From: Cardinalis cardinalis
Lineage: Eukaryota; Chordata; Aves; Passeriformes; Cardinalidae
NCBI GenBank assembly: GCA_014549065.1
Contig: JACDOX010000007.1
Span: 10,647,648-10,711,647, forward strand
Direction of reading: 5' to 3'
Length of the DNA stretch: 64,000 bases
Shown here: in pieces, positions 26,501 through 35,995 of the stretch
Layout: each line of letters starts with the position of its first letter
Position numbering within the stretch: position 1 is the stretch's first letter
Made by a program: the position numbers and the translations under genes
Notes under the pieces: model-generated
Seen by the model: the letters and a program-made list of their open reading frames with translations, nothing else
Told to the model about the DNA's origin: nothing
The model's database searches: none

Positions 26501-28995
26501 ACCTCCCAGGGCTGTAGACTTTGGTGTCCCTATCAGTGTATCACCCTGCCCTTTTAGGAGCTTTAGTGAATTTCTGTGCTTTAGTAATTTCTGTGCTTTC
26601 AGTTCAGTTTGGGCTCTGGAACGAGACACCAGGGACAGCAGGATGAACCTTCTAGCACAAATAAGATCCTCACAGCTAAACTTACGGGAAACTCCACAAT
26701 ACTCTGTTGATTTTTTTTCTTCTCAGTACTTAACAAAATTTCACTTCAGTCTAGAAGTGTAACAAAATGATAGGATTGCATGTCCCATTTACCAGGATGT
26801 CATTCCTAAACATCAAAGGCTTGCTTTTATAAGGACACAGGCTCCCCTTGACCATTTTGTACAAAGAGGGTATGTGCACAAAACCAGGTAAAAATTTCTG
26901 TGTTGAATTTCAGTGAAATACTAGTAATTACATGGCTGGTTCACTGCTGAACTTTGAACACTAAGCAATGATGTTGTGTTTACAAATGCAGGAACTTCAC
27001 CCTANTGAGTTATTTGTCAACTTCTGTCCAAGTATAAACAGGTATTTTTTACATCAGACACTTTCATGATGAAATCATGTGAGTGTTCAAAANAAGGACA
27101 GCAGACACCAATCAAAATCTTTCTTGTCAGTGAGNGAGGAGAAAAAAAGGAGCATAAGACCCTCTTATTGCCTCTTACCCATCTTGGTGAGAGATAAGAG
27201 TGCAGTCCCATGCCTGAGTTATAAATAATTGTCGTTTTGGCCTCGAGTACAACAGACCATATGTCTACACTGCAGCCACCACAGGTCNCATGAGTACACC
27301 TGAGTTAGGCTTGAGCTCTGGCCCAGCCTGCCTTGGCAGCAGGGACATCAGTGCAAATTCACCTCTCCAGTCAGCCAGCTCCTTTGGCAGCATCGCTGTG
27401 GCACCTGTGGTCCAAGCAGCNCCCAAGCCAGCTCAGGGCTTTGTGTCTCTGACCTCCAGCTGGGTGTAAAAACAGTGAAAACAAGAAAAAAAAAAAGAGG
27501 GGGGTAGGGGAAAGGAGCAGTGAAAGTTACAAAAGTCAGTATTCTCCAGAACAATTCAAGACAGCTGCTCTGCATTAACCATTGAGCCACAGTTCAGGAG
27601 TACAACTGCCTTTGCTTCTCAGAGATCTCAGTCCATTGGTAAATCAGTCTTCCCCACTTCATTTCCCCCTTTAGGCAGGGCAGAGCTGTGTGCTGCCCTC
27701 CTGCCCATGCAGTGCAGATCAGCTGAAACCTGAGAGGGAGAGGAAAGACTGCAACAGCATCAAGGAGCTCACTAGGGAGGGAGGGGTAAGCAGAGCAAGG
27801 TCCTGGATGAGTCACAGTGGGGTTTTAGTGCTCACCAGGAAATGTGGCCACTGATTACTACACTTTCATTTGCAGTCTGAGGTGTAGGAGGCAGGGCCCT
27901 CAATATGCATGAACAAATGGCACTGTCTGAAGGCTGAACCACTTAGCAGAGTATCCCTCTGTATTTCATTCCATNGGAAGGATCCTTTCATTCACTTCCT
28001 GCCAGAAGATACCCATGGCAGAGTAGCCTGGCACCACTTTCGGCACACTCCCTTATCAGTCACATCCAACTCCNCACTCTCTTATCACTGATCTCTGGGA
28101 GACTCCATGCTGCATTTCTGTTGGTTGCCAGACCAAGGAGTACTCCATATCCATGGAGTAAGNAGGTCTGTCTGGGAGGTGGGTGTGGTAACTCCTGCCC
28201 GCTGAATAAAGTAAACACAGCAGAATATTTCACAGCCATGCCATACACAGTGACAGGCACGACCAGATAAATGTGAGGCTTACTCCAACACGGGATTAAT
28301 GGTGTGGTTTGTCACAACAAAGCCAAATGAGATCCATGTTCCCTCCCTCATTCGCATGGCACACACAATTCCTGGCTTTGGTGCGTGTATAATTACTGAG
28401 AAGTGATTCAGGGAGGTTTAGATCCTGCACTATGCATTTGGCTGNCCCCTTCCCCCAAGTCAGGGAAGTAAATATAGAAATAACTTCACAGGAAAATTTG
28501 AGTATTATGTTTCTAAAAAGAATTTCAAGAAAGTAACAGGTGACTAACATTACTGATGTAACAAGAATATATTAGGTGAATTTCAGCAGTAAATCTCAAT
28601 CATGTTACCTNTGCCTTAGGGTATTAAGACGTGATGCAGACTTGAGAGCTTTAGAGACCTCTGATCTGTGTTCCATTACAGGGACATGAAAGCACTGCCT
28701 AATAAAAACAAGGGGGGGGAAATAACACTGGAGTTTTAAAAAAGTTGGTGCATTCTGTTACATTAAAAAAAAGGTATATTCCTATATTTCTGATGTAATC
28801 ATGAGCCTTCAGCTTGAGATCTTGACAGAGTGCTGCTGTACTAAAATCCATACTGAAAAGTTTCCATGGTCTCTTTCTCTTAATTTTTTTTTTTTTTAAG
28901 CAGAGCTTTAAACAAAGAAAAAAAATCTGGAAGTAGCCACAGGTGAAACAACACACTACTTTCTAGGACACCAGTCCAACTGGTTCCAACTGGAT
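23524..28995. other. Intergenic DNA, no gene seen
   Basis: No gene or clear repeat. Small features are an A-run near 27485, a G/A-rich stretch at 27490-27520, a T14 run near 28886, and an AT-rich block at 25550-25620. The segment near 26220-26260 (ACTCCCACTGACTTTGAGGAG) is weakly like an old amniote repeat motif, but it is too short to call. Confidence 0.5.
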
Positions 28996-29200
28996 ATAGG
29001 GAAAAACAAATCATCAGGAGGAAAATTAGGCACTNGAGCAGGTTGCCCACGGTCATTGTGCAATCTCCATCCTTGGAGATTTTCAAGACACAACTGGATA
29101 AAACACTGAGTACCCAGGTCTGATTTCAAAGCTGACCCTGCTTTGAGCAGGAAGTGGGAATAGAGACATCCTGAGGTACCTTTGANCCAAATGTTTCATG
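28996..29200 (+). mobile_element. CR1 LINE 3' fragment (diverged)
   Basis: Sense-order CR1 blocks are visible: GAGCAGGTTGCCCA, ATCTCCATCCTTGGAGAT, TTTCAAGACACAACTGGAT and AGCTGACCCTGCTTTGAGCA. The terminal tail is decayed (CTGAGGTACCTTTGANCC). The left boundary is approximate. Confidence 0.8.
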
Positions 29201-29344
29201 CTCAGCTGAGTAGCAGATAATGATTCTGCTTTCTTGTGAAGCATTTTTTTTAACATGTAGAATGGGGGCTTTCCTTTCTTATAAGGAAAAATAAACACTT
29301 CTGAATATTTACATGAAAATGGAAGGTGTAGGAGTGTCAGCTGC

Positions 29345-29420
29345 AGGCATCTGAGCCTTCTGGCTAGGGTGGTGGCTCAAAAGGTGGGAGACCCAGCTTC
29401 ACATCTCTGCTGCATGACTC
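29345..29420 (+). mobile_element. Possible tRNA-derived SINE head (MIR-like)
   Basis: CTAGGGTGGTGGCTCAAAAG, then GGGAGACCCAGCTTCACATC and CTGCTGCATGACTCAGAG, resembles the tRNA-like head (A and B box region) of MIR-type amniote SINEs. A matching SINE tail lies in the same orientation about 580 bp downstream (29997-30150). The two may be halves of one element or separate insertions. Confidence 0.4.
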
Positions 29421-29996
29421 AGAGTAGAAGTTTGCCCCCTGCACCACTCCAGATGGGTTGCCAATGTCACACCATTTGGATCCACGTTTGCTTCAGCTTG
29501 CTTGTAGATGTCTTGGATATGTTTGTGGTCACCATGAGGTTTCTGGCTCAGCAAGGCAGCATGGTTTGGGGATTAAGTCCTGAGCCCTCTGGAATCCAGC
29601 AGCGGTCAAGGGTGGTACAGCGCCTGCTGTGGCTTGGCCCAGCCTCAGACTGCTCTAAGTTGTTTGTGGCCCCTCTTTGTTCACAGAGCAGCTCTCTGAG
29701 ACTCCACAATAGCCCAAGAAAGGACATGTTGCTGATTTTCTCCTTCTCCNTAGTACATGCCTGTCACGGCCTAGCTCTGCAAGGTAGGTATGGGATAACA
29801 AATGCCAGCACCCAGATCCCAGACCAGTGTCCTTTGTCACCTTCTGGACAGTACACAGAGATTGCAAAGGAGCCCTGGGGGAGTGCAGTGNTTTCAGCAT
29901 CTCTGAGAGCCCATTCAGTGCCCTCGGAGGCTGGCTATGCTGCACGGAGCCAAAAGTTCCCAGTGGCTAATCCTGCCCCTAAAACTCTCCTTCTAT
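29421..29996. other. Unassigned segment between SINE-like head and tail
   Basis: About 576 bp separates the two SINE-like pieces. It lies inside a 225-codon open frame (29369-30046 +) that contains two Ns and shows no domain. No CR1 or LTR signature and no obvious target-site duplication was seen. It may be an unrecognised insertion or ordinary sequence. Confidence 0.35.
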
Positions 29997-30150
29997 GCCC
30001 TCAAGCACAGCATTTCACCTCTCTGTTGCAATTTCTTCATCTGTAAAATTGGNATAATGACATTTTGCTAACTCACAGGACTGCTNTGAACTTTAATTAA
30101 GGTAGGTTTTGTAAAATGCTGTAATGAGGGAAAGCACTAAGAACAAGTAG
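29997..30150 (+). mobile_element. MIR-like SINE, core and tail
   Basis: Blocks appear in the MIR order: CATTTCACCTCTCTG, TTTCTTCATCTGTAAAAT, a NATAATGACATTT stretch, ACTCACAGGACTGCTNTGAA, and TTTGTAAAATGCTGTAATGA followed by AAAGCACTAAGAACAAG. This is the conserved 'CTCTGTGCC...CATCTGTAAAATGGG...TGTAAAGTGCTTTGAGA' layout of MIR-type amniote SINEs. Divergence is consistent with an ancient insertion. The subfamily cannot be set by eye. Confidence 0.72.
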
Positions 30151-30342
30151 ATTATTTAGTTAAGCTGGCTGGTATGGTGCTGCCAGCCTTGCCTGAATAA
30201 CTCAGGATCTGTATGTACACATCAGAGACTGGTATTCTGTGCACCTTCAAAGACAAGCATTGCAGGCCTTGAGTCCTGGGCGGGCAGGATTCATTTTGGG
30301 AGTGCCCCTTCCTAAGAAGAGTGGTGTGCAGCACTTGTCAAG

Positions 30343-30732
30343 AGTGACAGAATGGGTCAGGTTGAAGGGACCATAGTGGATCATCTGGTACAACCTCCCT
30401 GCTCCAGCAGGGTCATCCTAGAGCACATGGCATGGGACTGTTCAGATGGTTTTCCATATCTTCAGTGAGAGAGACTCCACAGCCTCTCTGGAGAATCTGT
30501 TCCAGCGCTTGGTCACCTGCACACAAAAGAGGTTCCTCATGTTCAGGTGGAACTTCCTCTGTTCCAGTTTCCGCCTGTTACCTCTTCTCCTATTGCCCAG
30601 CACCATTGAGAAGAGCCTGGATCCATCCCCATTACACNCTTCCTTCAGATAATCAGAGACATTGATGAAATCTCCTCTTACATTCACTTCCCACCTTCTT
30701 TTCTTTATTCCGCAGACAGCNAACAACTTTGA
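30343..30732 (-). mobile_element. CR1 LINE 3' fragment, about 390 bp
   Basis: The + strand shows the reverse complement of CR1: GACAGAATGGGTCAGGTTGA, then ATCATCTGGTACAACC, CACAGCCTCTCTGGAGA, CTGTTCCAGCGCTTGGTCAC, TTCCTCATGTTCAGGTGGAA, CTTCCTCTGTTCCAGTTTCC and GCACCATTGAGAAGAGCCTG. This is the longest CR1 copy in the window. The frames running through it are chance. Confidence 0.93.
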
Positions 30733-32623
30733 TTTACCAAGATCCACCTTAAAATGGAGTACAAATCCAGGATAGTTGTGATACCAAGGACTGAATGCAC
30801 AATATCCTCTTTCTGTGTATAGNGAAAGCCACAGGTATATACAGATTAAAGGTTGGAAAACAATAAATTTCTGTACTGCAGTGGCAGGTGTTATAAGGTG
30901 ACAGCATTGCATCCAAATGCCTTTTCCTTAGCGTGTGAACAGGAGTTTTGTGATGGAGTTGCTCTGTTTTGCTGCCACCATGCAGGCACAGACCCTCCTC
31001 TGCCATGGGCTATAACTTGCATAATGTGTCTGAGGCAGAGTTTCTTGCAGGGAACAAGTGGTGTGTCCACAGTGTGCTGCAGGGGCATAGAAGGGATTGC
31101 CCTGCCTGCTGTATCCAACTCTTCAAATGCACTCAGACTTCATGTCACTATTTTCTCTACGCTGGACAGCTGGACAGCTGGACAGCAAGGCTTTGGGCAT
31201 CTGGCAGCACTCAGCAGAGGGGTGGCTATCACACAAATCCATGCAAACACAGCGTCTCACAGGTATGTGTCCACCTGGACACTGTCTCTGCACCTCACAG
31301 CAGCAGCAGGTGGTGACTGTCATTCTCACACCTTCCTCCCAGTTCCTTTGCTACTTCCTGGGCCAGGAAAGAATCAACTGCTCTGAGCTNCACTGAACAA
31401 TGGAGCAAGTGAATGGAGAAAGGCAGCATCCAGACAGGGAGGACTGGGACCCAAGCTGTGCCTCAGAGAGCAGGAGTCAGGCAGTCAAAGGGACAATGCA
31501 GGGACATTGTGGGGATCCTCTCTGTGGGGGTCTTTCACTGTCCTTCTTCTACACCTGTAAGGTGGGTGTAACCACAGCCTTGCCCAAGGAACAAGGCCCT
31601 GCTCTGCTCCCTCCCTGCTCACATGCTGCCTGGTTGCATCTCTTGCATGAGAAAAGGCCAGTCCCTCCAGTCAATTCATCTGGAGCAGTGAGGTCTGGGA
31701 CTCCATATTCTCTGAGGAAGATTTAATCTGTCTGGCTCTTAATACCACCCTGTTGCTCTTTGATCAAAGATTATTTAAGCTATTATTGAAATATTTTGCT
31801 CAGACTTCTATTATGGCTGGTATTCACAGAAACAATGTTCCTCACTAGCTGAGCAAATAATGTNGAGCTGTTTGTTTTAGACAGAATTCCACATATTCAC
31901 TTTATGTTACTTTCACACTGCTGGTCACGAACAATGACACTTGTCTGGGGCTACAAATAATTACTGGGAATCATATTTCAGTGACATTTCCAGCAAGCTT
32001 CTACAGTGAAAATTCATTTGCAGCNCGTCCAGTTCCTAGACATTTCTTTAAGTATCAGACACCTGACTGGCTTTGGGGTTTTGTATTCTGATGAGTGCCA
32101 GACTTCCTCACTGTGTTTCCATTCTTTACATTTTAACCATGTTTGCAAAATGTCAAACATCTAAATCAGTTTGTCTTCTGTCAGGTATGGAAGATTATTG
32201 TCTGTAATGATCAGCTGCCACTAACCTGGCTGAATCCAGGCTGTTTGTTTGCTAGTTCTACTATGGACACCTTGGCTCCCAGGTATTCTCAAGCTTGAGC
32301 ATTAGCACAGTATCTTTTTTACTGCTAGACTGCTTAGAGTAGCAAAGACAGAGTCAGAGCAATGACCACAGGCCAAGACTGAATATTTGATCTTGCTGCT
32401 CAGTTTAGATACCTGACATGGCATGTATAGACATGTATTTTCAAAGCTGAGTTACTTAGTCCAGCCTGAAAAATCAAGCTGCTGATGGGAGCTATAGGTC
32501 AGGCTTATGAAATTAGTAGATGCTATTGACAATCCTGGAACTTTGCCAAAAAAGTTTCTGTTTTTTGTTGTTGTTTCAATTTGGTTTGTTTGTTTTTGGT
32601 TTTTTTTCAAGTACTCCTGAGAA
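30733..32623. other. Intergenic DNA, no gene seen
   Basis: No gene recognised. The 177-codon frame at 30853-31386 (+) matches nothing known and overlaps open frames in other phases. A three-copy 9-bp repeat (CTGGACAG units) lies at 31162-31186. A GTT/GTTT-rich tract at about 32560-32608 sits directly before the next CR1 fragment. Confidence 0.5.
31735..31880. promoter_or_regulatory. Candidate conserved block with palindromic TCF/LEF-type motif
   Basis: Contains CTTTGATCAAAG at 31758-31769 in a repeat-free AT-rich context (GATTATTTAAGC, TATTATTGAAATATTTTGC). The same 12-mer occurs at 2679-2690. Regulatory function is inferred only from texture and motif. Confidence 0.22.
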
Positions 32624-32795
32624 ACACAGAATCATCATAGAATCATAGGATGGTTTGGGTTGGAAGGGGCCTTAAAGATCATCTANATCAATGCCCCTGC
32701 CATAGNAGGGACACCTTGCCCTGAAACAGATGATAGCTCAAAGCCTCGTCCAAGATGGCCTTGAACACTTTCAGAGATGGGACACTCTGCTCCTC
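32624..32795 (-). mobile_element. CR1 LINE 3' fragment
   Basis: The + strand reads ACACAGAATCAT, CATAGAATCATAGGATGG, TTTGGGTTGGAAGGGGCCTT, AAAGATCATCT, GGGACACCTTGCCC and GGCCTTGAACACTTTCAGAG. This is the reverse complement of the CR1 3' end, with its octamer tail at the left. It is bounded on both sides by GTTT-rich stretches. Confidence 0.93.
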
Positions 32796-34551
32796 TTTTT
32801 TGTTTGTTTGTTTTTAATAAAGATTTCATAAAGTTGTTTCCAAGCCATATTTTGGAACAATTAGTACTCTTCAACTGCTGCCCCACTTAAGAGAGAGAAT
32901 TTGCATTGTTGAGATTCATCATGCAATTGAAAACTGTTGTATGGCAAGTCTAATAATCCAAATTATTGTTTGCTAATCCAATTAGGCATTTTAATTAAAC
33001 TGTGTAAAGTTCAGTGCTGCTGTGAGGTTTTACATCTGCCTCTTGGTTCATTTTATTTTATAATTTTTAGGTGTTATCAGATGACAGAGCTCCAACTCAG
33101 AAAAACAAAGGTGAGGTTTCTGAATATTGGCATACTGAGTGGGTAGCTCTCAAACACNCCCGTCACTCTTTCCTGAACAGTCAAGTCAGATAAAATTGCA
33201 GATCCTATCATTAGCAAAGGCATCCAGTCCATTTCTCTGCCACTGGCTCACTCCTGGCTGTGTACTTACTTCTGTCTCCTTGTGACCATCACCCTGACTT
33301 CAAATCTGCTNAGAATACTCTTATGGGATCTGGGCCCAAACTGATGTAAAAGATTTGTTACATAAACTGGCAAAGCCCAGAAATAGACTGAGGGAGTGCA
33401 CATGAACTCTGTTAATTCCACCTAAAAAAGGCAAACTGAAGCACACCTAAGCTGGAGTTGCTTTTTACTTGACACAAAAGCCCTACTGTTTAACTACACC
33501 CTTCACTCCACATCTATTCTCATTCTTCTGGAACAGTAGGAAGAGGAGAATGAGAACTCCTCTNTGGCCAGATATGGGAACTCTTTCCCCTCATATGAGA
33601 AAGAGTGACCCACACCATACTCTCTTCTTCTTAAGCAAAGCTGGAGNGAGGCAGAAAATCAACCTTCCCAAGTGGAGAGGTTTGATGANCTGCTACATCC
33701 CAGTGTGCTGCTCTCAGGGTCAGCATGAGCTTTGAGCAACCAACTCTGCTCCGAGACTGCAATCTTTCCTTTCCCCTGTGCACAGAGTGCTGATTCTGAG
33801 CCAACAAAAAATGACTGACCATCCTCTTAGGCAAGCATTACAACCATGACTGCTCCTCCTCTGCTTGTAGATGGAGTATCAGATCTTGCCTCCNCTGGGT
33901 GGACAGAAACAAAAGCAGTACAACTCACTGCAAGCACAGGAGTAGGACAGGCACTCATCTTTCCCGACACTTCTCAGGAGAAAGACTAGCAGAGCTTTAA
34001 CTCCNCTCCATGCTTCTACAACAACAGCAGTTGGACAAGAAAAAGAATAGAAAAGCAGCCCTATATTTTTAAAATTTTATTATATGGAGCTTTACTCTTT
34101 TCTTTGCCAAGTTCATACTGTCAGAATAGTTTATGGTATTTTTAAAAATTTTAAACATTAATTCTTTTATTTTGAGGTTTTTCATTTTGAATGATCTTAT
34201 ACTTACAAAAGTCTCCTCTGAATCTGTTTCAGGAAGACTAGAAAGGGATGTTTTCCTGCTGTGATTTGGGATGTTAGACAACCCTGCTGCTTGATGGNGG
34301 AAGGGCCAGGTTCCATGCTGGCAATGGGCTTCTCATCAGTTGCTGNTTGAGATTTGTAAAATTATACACTAGCTGATAGCCGAGATCTGTAATTGTGCTA
34401 TGACTGCCAAAGGAGGCAGCAGGAAGATTCCAGCCAGCAGGCCACCACTCTTGTTGGCATGATCATTAGCTCAGTCCTGCATCAGCATTTAGGATGTGCT
34501 TTACCTGGGACTGGACTTCAAAGCCACCCACTGCCACCTGCATAGCCGTCT
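32796..34551. other. Intergenic DNA, no gene seen
   Basis: A TTTG-rich stretch at the CR1 boundary is followed by single-copy sequence that is AT-rich at 32880-33080 and 34060-34200. No gene or repeat was recognised. Confidence 0.55.
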
Positions 34552-34553
34552 GT

Positions 34554-34582
34554 CACGATATATTCGTGAAAAATATATCGTG
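34554..34582. repeat. Perfect 11-bp inverted repeat with 7-nt spacer
   Basis: The arms CACGATATATT (34554-34564) and AATATATCGTG (34572-34582) are exact reverse complements around the spacer CGTGAAA. The block begins TGTCACG, the kind of TG start seen at LTR ends, but no matching CA end with a target-site duplication was found. Confidence 0.85.
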
Positions 34583-34590
34583 GAAATCTT

Positions 34591-34673
34591 GGTGTTGGTG
34601 TAGCACAGGTTGCAGTGTCTGCTTCATCAGCTAGGTGTTGGTGTAGCACAGGTTGCAGAGTCTGCTTCATCAG
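34591..34673. repeat. 43-bp tandem duplication, two copies
   Basis: Copy 1 starts at 34591 and copy 2 at 34634. Each carries GGTGTTGGTGTAGCACAGG and CTGCTTCATCAG, with one mismatch over 40 bp. Near-identity suggests a fairly recent duplication. It lies 8 bp after the palindrome. Confidence 0.9.
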
Positions 34674-35689
34674 TGGCTTCACCTCATACTAAAGGCTACT
34701 TAAGATCTGGAGTGTAGCTATGTCCCTGCTGATCCTTTTTTCCCCACCTCCAGCAGAAGCAGCCAGGGAGCTCTTCTCGCCCTTTCTGAGGCATCCTCTG
34801 TATCTCAGAACTGGAGGCACTGCCCCTGCACAGCACCCAGCTCTCCCAGTTGGCTGGGTAGAACTCCAGTTTGGGATTCAGTTTGGGATTGCAGCCAGGC
34901 TTATCTTATCTGCAGAGGTTTTTGCCTGAAACCAGGCCTGAAGGGTTTTCAGTCCTCACAAGCGAGAGGGATTTTTTTGTCTGACTTTTTTACCAGAGGA
35001 GGCTATACCCCTCTGGGTTTCATTTTTTTAATGTAAACAACACTCTAGTCTATGTGGATGTGCCTCCAGGCAGGTACAGATACATTTTAGGAACTGAATA
35101 CACATTTGATCTTGGCAACCTGGGAGTTATTTCACCATGCANTATGAAGATGGCCCTTGTAACACAGGTAGATAAGAGGTAACTTCCCAGAGATACACCT
35201 ATGTTCTAACTTACACATGGCAGTGNTCTTTTCTGGGCTATCTGAAGTCTTGAAAATAATTTCTTTCTATCCAATGCACTTTAAAGATTCATATTTTTCA
35301 CCCTTACAAAAAANCTAAATTTTCATTATTGAGTCAGAGAAAGAACAAAATGCATGCTTAGTTTCTGAGTTTGGAGGAAGGGTGATAAGCATGACAGTCA
35401 GAGAGAGCAATGGTGACACCAGGCACTAGGCTTGGCCGGGTACAGTTCCATTTCTTCTGCTGCTCTTGGAAAGAAAAACTGGATTACCTTTCTCCCCTTG
35501 CCTAAGTGGGTGTTTCACAGAAACTGACTGACTGAGGGGCCTGGCCACACTCACCCAAAACACAATTTTCTGAGAAGCTGGTCTTTGAAAGAACATGTGC
35601 ATCAACAAGTAAATACGTTCTCCAACCTTTTTTTTTGTTTTTTATTTTTTAACCTGAGAGGTGAGTCCTTCCCCCACAGTGAAAGAACC
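34674..35689. other. Intergenic DNA, no gene seen
   Basis: No gene recognised. A direct repeat of CAGTTTGGGATT occurs near 34870-34890. A T-rich stretch at 35627-35650 precedes the LTR-like segment. Confidence 0.5.
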
Positions 35690-35995
35690 CGTGGTAAACT
35701 CCAGCTTGGGAGCCCAGCCGCTCCTAATATTAGCTTGTGCCACTATGCAAATGCAGCCCTGGTGTTCCCACAGTCTGGGGAGGAACTCAATCCCAGCTTC
35801 CCACAGCATCCAACAGCTGCCTACAGCCTGGGCTATGCCGCCACTGAAGACTGCAGCATTCGTCTGCACTTCAGCTCTGACTTGGGTTTTGCCAGCTTCT
35901 GTCACCGGGTGTACTTGTTGCAGCTCCGTGCTTGGGAGTCTCCCTCTGCTCTAGCTTTCAAGTGCAATAAAACACTTAATTGCTGAGAGTACACA
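35690..35995 (+). other. LTR-like or 3'-end-like segment with AATAAA
   Basis: A moderately GC-rich segment stands out from its AT-rich surroundings. It contains an octamer ATGCAAAT (35745-35752), then GCTTGGGAGTCTCCCTCTGC directly before CAATAAAACACTTAATTGC. The 'TCTCCCTCTGC...AATAAA' spacing is reminiscent of the R region of a retroviral LTR. No LTR boundaries, primer-binding site or internal genes were found. The 133-codon frame through it matches nothing known. It may equally be single-copy DNA. Confidence 0.25.

Noticed and set aside
29369..30046. 225-codon open frame
   Set aside because: It runs through SINE-like sequence, contains two unknown residues and shows no domain. I treat it as chance.
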